64,000 nt of DNA from Cyprinodon diabolis (GCA_030533445.1 CM060072.1:22305767-22369766), one strand, 5' to 3'. Shown: positions 32,172 to 62,805, counted from the stretch's first letter. Translations and numbers: made by a program. The notes: a model not told the origin generated them from the sequence alone.

Positions 32172-32461
32172 AAAGTTATGTATAAGTATGTAGTTTTTGT
32201 TGTTTTGTTTCCTTTTTTCCCTTAGAAATTATATATATGTTTATTAAGTAGATAGTACATCACGAACCACACTCCATACTAATAAGTGGTGGTAATGCTA
32301 CTAAATGTTTGTTGCCAACCGTCAATAAATCCAACAAGAACTTAGACTTAGACAGATTTGTCATTTTGTTTACACAAGTGTAAAACAAAAAGAAATTTCA
32401 TTTGGAACAGCTCTCTGGACAATTTCATTTATTTCAAGAAGAAGAAGTCAAGATGTGGGAG

Positions 32462-33189
32462 ATTGTAGAAGAGTTGCGGTCAGTTGGATAGTTTCGAATG
32501 GTTGCAAAAACAACCAATCCAGTTTGTTAAAACAATTTTGGTTGGACTAAAAAATAAAATGATCAGAAAGCCACTAAAGTATTACTGTACATTCTAAAAA
32601 GATGTTAGTGTTGAAAGTGGCATTTGCTGTAAGACTTTGACTTTAATCCAAGGGTTTTAGATGTAGATCCAGCCTTGGATTTTGAAAGTTGTTACACTAT
32701 TTAAAGGTATAGTGGAGGATTTTGGCCCACTCCTCTTAAAAAAAAAAAAAATGCACATGCACAACTCTGTACCTGCTGCCAAGAAGGAACGCTTATGAAA
32801 TGCGTGCAAGAGCATGCACTAGCCCATTTCTCCTCGTGCTCGCTCTGTTTAAGAGTTACTGTTTACTTTACTAATACAACCTTACTTTCCAAAAGATTTG
32901 CAGTTTTTCCAATGTCAGACTCACAGCCGGTAAGTGAAAATGGGGACAAACATGTAGGATAGACTTATGTAAATGTATCACCAGAATGATTGACACGGAA
33001 CATCCTCCACCTGTATTTTGGCCAAAGTGACCAATTTTTATTGGTTTATCCTTTTACCAACATAGACTGGGTAAAAATGCCATATTAGATTGGTTGTTTT
33101 AACCAAAATATTGGACACATATCTTCCAAACAGATAAAAAAAAAACAGTAGAAAAACTATTTTAAAATAAATATGACTAACACCTTTGT
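32462..33189. other. Intergenic DNA with a possible MITE
   Basis: From TTAAAGGTATAGTGGAGGAT (about 32700) to GGAACATCCTCCACC (about 33010) there is a weak inverted word pair and GTGCGAG-like words I associate with fish repeats. Not firm enough to bound. Confidence 0.3.
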
Positions 33190-33412
33190 TTGGCTCATCA
33201 TTGCCCAAGTTGCACAACCACCACTGTCTGCATGAGCTTATGTCACTAAAATGAAAGAAAAACAGGAGTTTTCTTCCTGTTAAAAGGGAGTTTTTCCTCT
33301 CCACTGTCACTTTGAATCAATTTGACTGTATGATCTGGTTGTACTGCAAGTGCCTTGAGATGACACATGTTGTTCATTGATGCTTTATATATAAACTAAA
33401 TTGAAAGATTGT
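33190..33412 (+). mobile_element. 3' UTR tail of a fish L2-type LINE (copy A)
   Basis: Carries GTTTTCTTCCTGTTAAAAGG, GAGTTTTTCCTCTCCACTG, GAATCAATTTGACTG and TGCCTTGAGATGACA, then an A/T tail. The same words in the same order occur at 60460-60735 and, reversed, at 58264-58560. Confidence 0.65.
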
Positions 33413-34134
33413 TCTCTAAGAAATTTTACACACAAAAAAAAAACTTTAAAAAGATTTTATTATACACCAATCATGAACAATTTCAAAGGAACTTTAATGG
33501 GGGGAAAAAAGACAAGAAAACCATTTGCCATAAATCAGATTATATTGCTAACTGTAGTTATGGTGACATATTCACATGACATGACGCTTCATGAAATGTG
33601 TGGTTTGTTGAAGCAATTTGCCCAAATGGTTCAACTTCTCATGAGGCTTCATCTCATCATCACGACTAACCTTTTTTAAGAGTTGATTCTTTTTTTTCTT
33701 TTTTTGAAGCAAAAACTTTCCACACATTTATAAAGAAAAGTAAACCTAAAGCATCTGTCAGTGTAGAATGACTAGACAAAGCATTACTTTGTTTCAATTT
33801 TCTGGCCAAAAACCCCTCAGTGTTTCAAAAAATAAAAACCACATTTCCTTTTTTGTCCCCACATTTACTGCATCCTGCAACTCAACAATAATTATTTATT
33901 ATTTCAGGTTAAATCCTCTTTACCTTGGTAAAGACAATTTTTAATATTTACCATAATTATTAGTATTATTCACATATGTGTTAGGCGGGCTTACTTCAGT
34001 TTCCCTTGCACTCTTGAAAAAATAAAAAATAACAGCTTTGTTAAAGGTATTTTCCCAGCTTTCATCACAGTTTACACACTGGGTAAAATACGTATTGAAC
34101 ACACCATTTTCTCAGTAAATATATTTCTAAAGGG
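33413..34134. other. Intergenic DNA
   Basis: AT-rich, no gene recognised. The ORF-like stretch at 33401-33679 has no similarity that I can name. Confidence 0.4.
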
Positions 34135-35885
34135 GCTATTGACATGACATTTTCACCAGATGTGGGTAACAATCCATGCAGTCCACACAAATAAAGACAT
34201 CAAACCATAGATGTCCAGAAATTAAGTGATGTGTAATAATGTGGAACGGCACAGGGAAAATATTGAACACACTGAAATGTATTTAATACTTTGTACAAAA
34301 GCCTTTGTTGGCAATGACAGCTTCAAGAAGACTCCTCTATGGAGAAATTCATCACTGGCATTTCTCGGGTGTGATTTTGGCCCATTCTTCCACTAAGAAG
34401 GCCTCTTCTACGAACTCTGATCTTTAGTTCTTTCCATAGATATTTGGTTTAAGTTAGATCTCTTAGTAATTAGAAAACAATACTGCCCCTTGTCATTGCA
34501 AATTAATTATTTTTATTTAATTAAAAGTCTCCTGTGGTGTGCGTCCTTTCAAATACAAAAACCGTGTCACTGTTTGACACTCAACAGGCTCCAATTCAGA
34601 CTTGACTCAGTTCAAACACCTGTAAATCAGAAACCACACTTAGTTCAGAACTGTAATTTGCCACATATACATAGCGATATAAATAATTGCACATGCAAAA
34701 CTTCAGCTAGATCAGACAACTGGAAATGGTCCAGGGGCGTTATTGAACGCCCCTCGTATCAGCTTGTTCAGTCCCACATGGTGGCCTATAAAATAGTGTC
34801 GCTGGTATCACACATAAGCATCTCATAATGGGTAAAAAAGATTTTTGTCAAGACTTCTGCAACCATAAAGATGACATTCGTTACAGGATTTCTAAACTTC
34901 TGAATGTTCCAGTGAGCACTGTTGGGGCCATAATCCGGAAGTTTGAAGAATATAATTTCACCATGAGGTGACCACAACCAGGTGCTCCTCACAGATTTCT
35001 GACTGAGGAGTGAAAAAAATTATCAGAAGAGTTGTCCAAGAGCCAAAGGCCACTTGTGGAGAGCTTCAGAAGGACCTCGATTTAGCAGGTTCAAATGTTT
35101 CAAAGAAAACAATAAGTAATGTACTCAACCGCCATGGCCTGTATGCACGCTCACTGCGAAAGAGCCATTGCTGGAAAAAAAAAACACGTTGAAGCGCATA
35201 TGTGATAAAATGAAACTCTTTGGATGCCATATTACACATCATGTTTGGAGGTCAAATGGCACTACACATCAATCCAAAAATACCACACCAACAGGGAATT
35301 TTGGATGGGAACATCATGGTGTGGGCCTGTTTTTCAGCATATGGTACTGGCAAATTTCAAATAACTTGAGGAATGGAAAAATGTACAGAGACATTTTTCA
35401 TAAAAAATCTGCAGTCATCTACTTGGATAATAGAAATGAAACATGGGTGGACATTTCAGCAAGACAATGACCCCAAACACACAGCGAAGGAAATGCTCAA
35501 TTGGTTTTAAGAGAAAGACAATAAGGCTGCTAGAATGGCCCAACAAATCACCTAACTTAAACCAAATATCTATGGAAAGAACTAAAGATCAGAGTTCGTA
35601 GAAGAGGCCTTCTTAGTGGAAGAATGGGACAAAATCACACCCGAGAAATGCCAGTGATGAATTTCTCCATAGAGGAGGAGTCTTGAAGCTGTCATTGCCA
35701 ACAAAGGCTTTTGTACAAAGTATTAAATACATTTCAGTAAGCGTGTTCAATACTTTCCCTGTGCCATTTTTCTTTATTACACATAACTTAATTTCTGGAG
35801 ATCTATGGTGTGATTTCTTTGTTTGTGTGGATTGTTACCAACATCAGGTGAAAATGTAATGTCAATAGCAGGTTGAAAGTCAACA
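34097..35885 (+). mobile_element. Dead Tc1-like element with 320-bp inverted arms
   Basis: The left arm (34135-34457) is the reverse complement of the right arm (35552-35869) with scattered changes. The right arm includes the 3' end of the transposase frame, so the left arm carries part of the coding sequence upside down. The left outer end (ACACTGGGTAAAATACGTAT) resembles a Tc1-type terminus, while the matching right outer end is missing. Confidence 0.7.
34828..35735 (+). pseudogene. Tc1-like transposase pseudogene
   Basis: It opens MGKKDFCQDFCNHKDDIRYR, continues LLNVPVSTVGAIIRKFEEYN, then IRRVVQEPKATCGELQKDL and ends near AVIANKGFCTKY, the usual Tc1 C-terminus. At least three in-frame stops and several frame changes break it (first stop in TMR* near 34968). 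Motif words such as QQDNDPKHT survive out of frame near 35461-35482. Confidence 0.8.
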
Positions 35886-38800
35886 TGACTTTTTGCAAAA
35901 GCATTTCTATAAGCAGAGTTTTTCTTACTGAAGGTGATTACTCTGTTTCACTACATGTGCTTTGATTTTCTGATAAAATCTATTTTTGCAGTAGTACGGT
36001 TGTATATTGGATATTCAAGGCTGCAGGAAAAGCATGTTGGTATAAAACTGTCCTCAGATATTTATTAAATGAGCCCACTCAAGACAATTTCAAAATAAAG
36101 AAAGCATGTTCAATTACACATATGTGACAATATGGAGTAGTATCTGATCCTTAGGACTAAGAGTGGATTCCAATGAGAGTCCCAGGAGTTGGAATATATA
36201 CCTTTGAAAATTCATAAGTATCAGATGGAGCTAGACCGTGCAGATCCTTAATAATTAGTTATTATTTAAAAGGACAGCTCTGCTGTGAGAAACCCTCTGG
36301 AGATGATTTAACAAAAGAGATGTCTTCTTTAAATAAAGAACATCACTGACAAAAGTGAGCATCCTCCTCATCATCATCTGTCATATCACAACAAAGAGTC
36401 ATTATCCTTTAAGAATCACCTAAGCAGTATTTATAAAAATTTAATTTAGGATTATTTAGGATTTTCCCCCCCCGGTTGAACTTCACTTGAAAGTTAAGAT
36501 CTAAACCAGTCTGAAACACCGTAACCCAACAAAAACCATTAGTCACTCTGACGCATGATACAAAGAAAGGAATCAGAGCACCTGATTAATCATGAGCAAA
36601 ACGTCCTGATCTGATGTTACACAATTGTAAGTAGAACATTGTTTTAAATCCTTCAGTCACAATGGTATCATCCCACTGTGGAAAGGTTTCTGTCCGCTTC
36701 AAAATAATGACATTTCAATTGAAAAAGAAACTAGAGGAGGATTCAGGAAACCAAATGTATCACAGGATCCGAACCAGCTGGTTAATGTTGTGGGGTTCAG
36801 TTCCGATCCCATGAGACACTGTTAAAATCATATGTAAAAAAAAAAGTAGCCAGTGGTTTATTATTGAAAAATAAATTATATTCAACAGACTCATTAAAGA
36901 AAAAGCAGAAATATACCAAATAGACCCACGGAAAGCATTAACAGATTCTCACAAAAACTTTCATTTTCATTTTCTTTTTTGTGTTTAGTTGTAATAATGT
37001 TTGACTTTTTCTGTAATAGTACTAGTTTAGTTTGCTGAATTGTCAAAAAGAATTGAAATAAATAAAATAAAAAAACCCTTAAACCTAGCCATCATAAGTA
37101 GGTGTACACAGAATGGAAAACAATATAACCAGGTGTAATTCAAAAGTTTATTAAACAGAAACTTCTTTAAATCGATTATAATTATATTAATCATGCATAA
37201 ACAAGTAAAAAAAAAGGCGTAAAACCTCAAACTCTGTAAATAGTATAATAAATGTCATAAAATGCAACATACAGCACATAGCAAGTGTCATGCATGCCAA
37301 GATAAATAATAAACTTGGTAGTGTGTTTCATGATTTGTATGAGCAATAAATCACCTGCTGAGTTGTTTAGCATTTTAAAGGAAGGCTGGTTAAACAAGAC
37401 CGGCCTCTTTCTGTGGGATTTTCAGCATGAAGTCTTTAGCTATAGCACTGCATATACATAAAGCAAAGAAGTATGTCAGGACAGGTGCTCTCATCAGGCA
37501 GTTTATAGCTTAATACTCAGATTAGCTCTAAACACACTGCAAAAACAACAAACATATACTTTTCACATGGTTTAAATTATCAAGGGAAATATATATAAAA
37601 AAAGCATCCATAGGCTGATGTCTGGATCTGATGTTTATAGCTTAAAAAAGGCGGCATTTACAATTAGTCAAATTTTACCCAGGTAGTGAAAACCAAAGAT
37701 ATGAATTATACTGTGGAACAAATTAAAATTATATTTTGAGTTGAATAATAAAAAAAAGAGCCCTAACTATCAATTGCAGTGAAATATGTGATGAAAGAAA
37801 TTATTGCATCCTGTTGGTTTAATTTCATCTGCACTATAAGCTTATATGATGAGTTTAAGACCTTAAAGCCACATGTCAGAAAGAGCATTTTTAAACTAAA
37901 AATTTTAACTTAGTGACGATGTTTAATAGCAGTTTTAAAAAGGTACTTTATTCTAAATGTATTTACATGAATAAGAGTCAAATGAAGAATCAATGCAATA
38001 CTAAACATAGTGAAGGTTTGGGATTTTAAAGTGTGCTTACTAGCCACATTAGGTATTTCTTTTCACAGTAAACAGGTTTTATATTATTTGGGATTGTTTT
38101 ACACACCACCAAGTGCCACTGCTGCACATTTTAGAGAAAAACAAGATTGAAAAAGGAAAACTGGGAAAAAAAAGAAGATGGCTGAAGTGGCAACGAGTAT
38201 GAGAAAGGGAAGATTTTACACCATTTACAGCTAAGCTGAAAACAGACTCAATATTTCACTGTTAACCACGATAACCCACTGAATGGATTCAACCAGTATT
38301 ACAAAAAAGGAGTTATGGAATAATTATAATAATAACCATGTTTTTGGAGGCTGGTAACATTTATCCTTTAAGGTAAAAAAAAATAATAATAAAAATAACT
38401 TGTAGAAAAAAAAAAACACATCCCAGGTCAAATGGTAACTAGAGAGCACCTTTACCTACAAAAGAGTTTAGCAGAAAGAAAATAAAACAACTATGCAACA
38501 CAGAGGAGTTCATTGGAAATCCAAAATAAATGGTGCACCTGTGAAGATCATGTCGAGTGTCGGTATGGATCAAAACTTTAATAAAAATGGTTTTAAAACC
38601 AAAAAAACGATCATAAAAACTATATTGCAATCACTCAAAAAAATGCCTCTAGATTTCTTTTTCAGCGAGGCTGTAAATTCATTCTTGAAAAAGAAGGGTT
38701 AAGCACTGAAAACAGAAACTGAGGATTCATCTGTAGTTTTCTGGGGAAACCCTACATATACCGGTGGATGGACCCAATTAATGTGTTTATATGTTGAGGA

Positions 38801-38971
38801 GGAAAGCCTTTGTACGTCTTTAAAGTTAATGCTTAGTGTTCAGAACTAATATATTAGCAAAATTATAAAAGGAATGGCTTCATTAGTTGACTCTGACAAA
38901 GTAATTACAATATTCTTTCACTTTTTACAGCTGACTGTTTTAGGCAGGAAATGGTGTTTTTCTCCAACCTA
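35886..38971. other. Gene-free DNA 3' of yap1
   Basis: AT-rich. The part nearest 39597 is expected to hold the yap1 3' UTR (mammalian YAP1 has a 3' UTR of several kb), but I cannot place its end. No element with readable ends. Confidence 0.4.
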
Positions 38972-38985
38972 CCACAAGAGGGCGC
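38972..38985 (+). promoter_or_regulatory. CTCF-type motif downstream of yap1, forward orientation
   Basis: CCACAAGAGGGCGC matches the CTCF core CCASYAGRKGGCRS at all but the S position. It lies 0.6 kb past the yap1 stop codon. A reverse-oriented perfect match is at 57797-57810. Confidence 0.55.
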
Positions 38986-39596
38986 CTCTTCCTTCCTTTT
39001 GATAAGATGCCCTGAGAGTTTGCAGCTATTCATTTGTTTAAAAAAAAACTTTGATTTGTTGTTCACTTTAAGCCAAAATGTGGTTGAAGGTTTTTTTTAC
39101 ACTCTGAGAATGTGCATTACAGTCACATGGTACAAACTGCTCAGAGGTAGCATCATTAGATGGTACCTTTTAATTACTGCAGCTCTCTTCCCTGATTAGA
39201 GTAAAATTGAAATTCTTTGTTTTCTGTTCTTTTATATATTGGTCTTTTTTAAGTTCCTTGCACAAGAGCACTATTATAGATTTGAATATTATTAAAAAAA
39301 ATTCCAAGAGGGATTCTGGTTGGACATAACGTTTGAAGGACCCATATAAAAAGAAGGGGAGCCTATTATGCAAAATGAGGCCCAAAAATGAGAAAGCTTA
39401 TTGCATCTTTTAGAGTAATTTGTTTTTCACTGGTCAGGGAGTGAGTAGTGTCAGGTATCCATCATATCTGTAGAATATTCTCTCTGTGTAGTTGTTCTGT
39501 ACCACTAAATCCGAATCAAATTTCCCAGAATTCTCAGTCACGCTACAAAAAGCTTGATTTCAAACCACACTCAACCGGGCAGAGGGGTGCTTGCAT

Positions 39597-57480
<17,884 letters not shown>

Positions 57481-57796
57481 ATCACTGGGAAAAACCTAAA
57501 GGAAAATAGACAAATGGGAGTGTATTCACAGCTAAGTGAAAAAAATATGTTTAAAAAGAAAAAAAAATTTAGATTTTAAATTCCTGGTTCTTTTTCAAGT
57601 TTGTTTGGTTTTTCTGCTTGTAAAAACAAGTGATAGAGAGCATTAAAAACTGCGAGAACTCAGATTTCTTTTTTTCCTGACTCTGGGTCTGGGTCTTGTA
57701 TATTTAGGGGGGTTGGGTGGGGGAAAATTGGGCAGTTGCGCCGAAAAAACATCCGCCCCACGATGAGGCTAACCTAGCCGGAGCCATTTGTCCAGT
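57481..57796. other. Upstream flank of yap1
   Basis: AT-rich with G runs near 57708-57725. No gene recognised. Confidence 0.4.
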
Positions 57797-57810
57797 GCGC
57801 CCCCTGGTGG
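57797..57810 (-). promoter_or_regulatory. CTCF-type motif upstream of yap1, reverse orientation
   Basis: GCGCCCCCTGGTGG is the reverse complement of CCACCAGGGGGCGC, a perfect match to the CTCF core. It sits about 1 kb upstream of the yap1 start codon and faces the forward motif at 38972. Confidence 0.65.
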
Positions 57811-58263
57811 AAGGAACGCACCCTGGAAGCCGCAGGTCAGCTGCCGAGGGTCAAGAGTATGGCGTCAAAAACAAAGTAAAAAAATAAAATAAAATCAGAA
57901 TTACTTTATTAATCCATTGCGGGAAATTATTTTCTTGCAGTGCAACCATTTACAGAAGAGAGAAAAATATGATTGTCAATACAGAAAAAAAAAATATATA
58001 TAATGAAATGAAATAAGTAAAATTACACCCTTCCCATTTAAACAGTGTAAAATAAGATATAGCAACAAAATAGATAAAAAGATAGAATAAACTACTTTTA
58101 TTGCACATCAAAAGCAGATTGAAAAATTAATAATTTAAGTATATATCTGCTTTTGTCATATTTCTATGCTAAAACTGTTGCAAACTTATAAATGATTTCT
58201 TAAATAAATATTTACATATCGGATGGTTAAAATTAAAATGTATTGAACACATTAAAAAACTCT

Positions 58264-59240
58264 AATCAATTCAATTACAATTCAGTTTATTTATAAAGCG
58301 CCAATTCACAACACATGTAATTTTAAGGCACTTTACAATAAAACCAGATCATCCAGTCAAATTGATTCAAAGTTTTCTATCAAAGGAAAAACAGTTGATT
58401 GCATCAACTTATTGACTCAAAGGCTATCCCTTACACTAGGCATGCTTGTAGTGACAGTGGAGAGGAAAAACTCCCTTTTAACAGGAAGAAACCTCCAGCG
58501 GAAACAGGCTCAGTGTGAGCAGCCATCTGCCGAGGCAGACTGGGGTTCAAGGAGACAGAAGCAGAGATACAAAAGACAACTGTAAACTAGCTCCACAGGT
58601 GGCCCTGTCCAGGAAACACACAGCCATCCAGACAAACTCCAAGCCAGCTCCCATGTCAGAGGATGAGGATAGCACATCTAGCCAGTCACAGTCAGAGAAA
58701 CAGGACTACTCTGAAAAACAGGCTGATCTCAAACATCTATAAACAAAGGTTTTGATGGCAGCAGCACAGCTGATATTTCTCTCCAGGATGGTGTCACAGC
58801 CAAACAGGAACAGACCAGATGAAGCTACTATGAGAAAAATCAGAGAGAGCACAACGTTAGAGATTGAACTAACAAATTCTACAGAGTGGGAGAATAGAGA
58901 CATAATGAAGCCAAATGATGAAAAAAGGGGTCCCTATGTCCTCCAGAACTCTAAGCCTATGGCAAATAACTATAGAGGTATCAAAAAGGAAAGTTTTAAG
59001 CCTACCCTTAAAAGTAGACAGGGTGTCTGCCTCACAGAATAAAACTGGTAGTTTGTTCCACAGGAGAGGAGCCTGATAACTAAAAGATCTGCTTCCCATT
59101 CTTTATTTATTTATTTATTTTATTTTTATAAATTGTAGGAACCACCAGTAAACCTGCAGATTGAGAGGCAAGGGCTCTTTTAGGGACATAAGGAAGAATC
59201 ATATCTCTGATATAAGATGGCGCTTAAAAAAGATAACTTA
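58264..59240 (-). mobile_element. 3' end of an L2-type LINE (ORF tail plus 3' UTR)
   Basis: On the - strand MGSRSFSYQAPLLWNKLPVL then TLSTFKGRLKTFLF is read at 59099-58960, the closing block of fish CR1/L2-type ORFs. The 3' UTR follows down to GGCGCTTTATAAATAAACTG at 58285, with the same words as the tails at 33190 and 60460 (TTCCTGTTAAAAGGGAG, CATGCTTGTAGTGAC reversed). Upstream of the ORF tail, GGAACCACCAGTAAACCTGC (59139) belongs to the same repeat type. 5'-truncated. Confidence 0.75.
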
Positions 59241-60189
59241 ATTGTTAAATTATTCAAAAATCTCTTAGACATAATCAGATGTTAAGAACATATAACCATT
59301 AATCCAAATGTAAACTAATGATGTTTTAAAATAATTTCAAAAAAAGTTAATGACCTACTTAGTGATTTTAACCGTTTAAATAACTTAACTTAGCTCCTTT
59401 ACATGTTAGTTTTTTTTTATAATGAAAATAAAGACTAATACACAACAATTCAATGCATCAAGATTTTTAAATCCATATCTCCAAATGTGATCGCAAATCA
59501 AATAAGCTGGTTCCATTATTTCTCAAATACACCCTAACATCTAACTGGTTGATCCAGTAGCAGCGCTGGCCCCATACAATCTATAAATAATCTGGAAAGA
59601 ATAAAGAAAAAAAAATGCTCATTTATGTTTTAGCATCTGCGAAAAATCTTACAATATGTTTAGTTATAAATGTTTAAAAATACGTGTTTAACATGGAAGT
59701 GTTTGTATATATGAATGAGCTAAAATGAGTAGTTTTATCTAACTTCATGGATTGTCATGCTGAATATAGAACAGAACAAAGAATAATGACAACCTGCAAG
59801 CTTATATACAATGAGAGAGTGGAGAAAAGCTCTCAAATAGCTAAGAATAATCAGGAGTAGATAAGAACAGCTGAGCTAATTAAAAGAGGAAGAGCTGAGG
59901 GAGGCGGGTAAATGAAGAACAGAGAGAAACCCAGGGACAAAATCAACAATGATTGAAACAAAATGTACAATGAAAAAAATTGACATAACAAAATAAGAAC
60001 TTAATCTAAAACAAATGGCAGTGTGTAGAAAACAAATACAGAGAGAAAAGTACAAATATAAAAAAAAAAAATGTTAAAACACTTCATGAAACTATATTCC
60101 AGGTTTTATTGATTTGTAGAAATCAAACACTGACAGTGATTTCAGTCATTGTATTACATAACATAGGTTATTTAAAATGAAGTCTTATA
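59241..60189. other. Gene-free DNA
   Basis: AT-rich with no recognised gene or element. Confidence 0.4.
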
Positions 60190-60310
60190 TGCTGTGTTGA
60201 AGACTCCTTTTACTCCTTTAACCCAGATGTACCACAGAGCGCCACAGGAAATCATTCCTGCCTGTGGTCATCAATCTCTACAACGCCTCCAAGTGTTCTG
60301 AACCTTGGAC
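60190..60310 (+). mobile_element. LINE ORF-tail remnant
   Basis: CTTERHRKSFLPVVINLYNA can be read at about 60226-60290 (+), resembling the conserved end of fish retroposon ORFs in which an R..SF.P....LYN block closes the frame. Very short. Confidence 0.4.
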
Positions 60311-60459
60311 AGAAAAGCTGAATTTATAAAAAAATGGAAAGAGGAGGTTTGATTCAAAGAGTAAACACAAAGTCAGTATCAGCCAGTGAAAATTGTATTG
60401 CGTGTCTCATTAATTCAGATTATTGTTGATATCAACAGCAATTGCTTCTGTCTCCCTGA

Positions 60460-60735
60460 ACCCTAGTCAGCCTCGGCAGATGGCCGCTCACATTGAGTCT
60501 GATTGTGATGGCGATTTCTTCCTGTTTAAAGGGAGTTTTTCCTCTCCACTCTCACTACAAGCATGCTCTGTGTGAGGGATTGCTTTCAAGGCAATGAGTC
60601 GATGCAATCAGCTGGTTTTCCTTCAAACGAAAACTTTGAATCAATTTGACTGTATCTGGTTGAACTGTCCTTAAAGTGCCTTGAGATGACGTGTTGTGAA
60701 TTGGCACTATATAAATAAACAGATTTGAATTGAAT
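60460..60735 (+). mobile_element. 3' UTR tail of a fish L2-type LINE (copy B)
   Basis: CCTCGGCAGATGGCCGCTCA, CTTCCTGTTTAAAGGGAG, TACAAGCATGCTCTGTG and GCCTTGAGATGACGTGTTG, then GAATTGGCACTATATAAATA and an A-rich end. It faces the - strand copy at 58264-59240, making an inverted pair 1.2 kb apart. Confidence 0.7.
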
Positions 60736-61688
60736 TTTATTAAAGAGATTTTTTTGGCAGTGGGAGGATTTTTGTTTTCTGAAAAAAAATAGATCGTCCC
60801 TTAAGAGTAAAGTTTATTAAGCAATATAAACACAGCACCAAAAAAAAAAAACCCGAGACATCTTAAATTCCTTCACACTAAAGAGAATCCACATCTCTAT
60901 TTACAGTCTCGGAAACTTGAAACAGTCTTTTGAAGTTTAAAATGCTTTGTGCATTTTCTTTTTATTTCCCATTTAGAAACACTGTTTTCAACTTGAACCC
61001 CCATTCAGTAAATTAAATGTCTGATTAGTTTGTTAACCAGTGGAGAGGATTTGTTTTTTTTGTTTTTTTTACTGAAACAGATACATTAGTATCTGTTTCA
61101 GTAATGATGATGGAGAAAAAGACATCTGAAACACATTATCACAGTATTAAACGATGATAAATTGTCTTCTCTTTGTTCCCATTATAGAAAGCGGATAGAA
61201 ACACAGTGTGAAAGTTTGCCTGATAGGTAATGTGTGACTTCTCCCTATGAGAGGGGCTGCAAACACTGAGGGCAAAGAAAAGGTCGACAAAACCTTTCAG
61301 GCAAGTTACTGATTTTAAGGGAAGTAAAATGCTCTGTTTTGCACAGTCAGTCATATACCCCATATTATGTGTTTTTGTTTCTTATCACCTATTTAACAGT
61401 GAAATGAATAGATTAAAGAGACATTGATCCATTCCAGACATTTTCATTGTGGCTTGCTTTAGTGGAAGTGGGACTTTAGATCGAAATGTTCACATGTGGC
61501 AAAATAGCAATTCCACTTTGAACATAATTATCACATAGCCAAATTAGATAAACATGTTTTTTAAAGTCACATTTTAGGTAAACTATTCACACAACCCCTG
61601 ATCTGCCTCTTTATTTTAGCTTTAATTGAGATGTAGAACAGGGATGTGAGGAGAGATTGCTGGGCAAAGTTCCTGTGATACACTTTTG
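60736..61688. other. Gene-free DNA
   Basis: AT-rich, nothing recognised. Confidence 0.4.
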
Positions 61689-61706
61689 TGAACAATAGAT
61701 GGCAGT
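61689..61706 (+). promoter_or_regulatory. CTCF-like word TGAACAATAGATGGCAGT
   Basis: AATAGATGGCAGT resembles the CTCF core with two changes at the 5' side. The identical 18-mer occurs at 52176-52193 inside a MITE. It could be a transposon-borne site. Confidence 0.3.
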
Positions 61707-62519
61707 GTCTCTTTTTAACAGTTTCTTCATGCATTTGATAGCTTTTTCATGTTGATTTCCTAAAAGGAAAACTAGAATTAAACCCTGCAGCAGAACAATT
61801 GTTGAGCACCAACTGATTACAAGCTGATGAAAAAGATAGACGCGTTTGCAGTGTGTTTCCATCACAATGTCCCTCTATTAATAGTTAATATCGATGGGAA
61901 AATACAACTTAGCAGATATAAATTTACAGCAAAAGAAAATAGGATGACCTATTTTATGTTAAAAAACCTATAAAATGTTTTTAATGTGGATTTCAGAGTC
62001 TCAGCATCTACTTTAAAGATTTGAAGTTGTAGATATTCAGCAGTTATTTCCAATGTTGTTCATGCATACATGGTGCCCTGAGCGAGCTGCTTGGAGAACT
62101 AGAAACCAAATCGAAGGAAATAATGGGATGAAAGAAATTGCTGCCATGTACAGTACCTACATGTAAGATAGCCCCTCTATTTGAACAGCAAGCAGGAGGG
62201 CCCACTGACAGATAATTTATGCTGTTTTTATCTGGTGTTTGTGCTCGAACCCACACATCTGCCACTGATCAGCTGTTAATTCAGCCCTGTGCAACTGCAC
62301 ATATATAATCCATATATCGTACTCCCATCATTTTAGAAACGTGAAATTCCAATATTTACTGCTGTTGACTCTTTTTTTGTGCAACTGTCAAATAGATTTG
62401 CCAGAACACGTTAATTCTTTGTCTCAAATCAAAGGGGGGGCATTAAACATAGTCTGGGAATCAGTGACTTCGCAGGCTATGCATTAGCTGTAGTGTCTTG
62501 CTTTATCATAGATACAGAT
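61707..62519. other. Gene-free DNA
   Basis: No gene or element recognised. Confidence 0.4.
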
Positions 62520-62805
62520 TGAGATGAATTTAAATCAATAACAATATTTCTGGGAAGAGACTTTGCAGCATTTGCTGCAGGACCAGCAGGTTCTGCAACA
62601 GCTTTTTGCCCACTGCACAACATGGCTGATTTTTTTCATAATCCCTTTAAATAGAACCTAACTCAATGTTATACTGCATTTTGCACATTTATTTATTTCA
62701 ACTGCACTGAACCTTTCCATATCAATGCCTTTTGCACCATTCTTTAAACCGGTTTTCCTTTTCCTTGGTGTATATAAAATGACAATAAAGTTTGTCTAAG
62801 TCTTT
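62520..62805 (+). mobile_element. LINE 3' tail
   Basis: GCTGCAGGACCAGCAGGTTC and TGCAACAGCTTTTTGCCCAC resemble the end of a fish LINE ORF (R...F.NSFFP), followed by a T-rich 3' UTR with TTTTGCACATTTATTTATTT and the terminus AAAATGACAATAAAGTTTG. Confidence 0.5.

Larger units (their letters stand above)
30510..32461 (+). mobile_element. 5'-truncated LINE with 15-bp target duplication, split by a Harbinger element
   Basis: GTCAAGATGTGGGAG occurs at 30510-30524 and again at 32447-32461, directly bounding the insertion. The + strand at about 30652-30765 reads TRLRFGHTGLNYTVFKIRKH and then CDYCVKYETIEHVIL, the Cys-x2-Cys...His tail seen after the RT/RNase H region of fish LINEs. A frame break follows. 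The 3' end runs ...GGTGGTAATGCTACTAAATG, TTGTTGCCAACCGTCAATAA and stops in AAGAAGAAG, a known fish LINE 3' terminus. About 1.2 kb in the middle is the later Harbinger insertion. Dead copy. Confidence 0.8.

Noticed and set aside
32700..33010. A TTAA-flanked MITE
   Set aside because: The inverted words GTGGAGGAT/ATCCTCCAC are short and the TTAA pair is not convincing, so no firm element was called.
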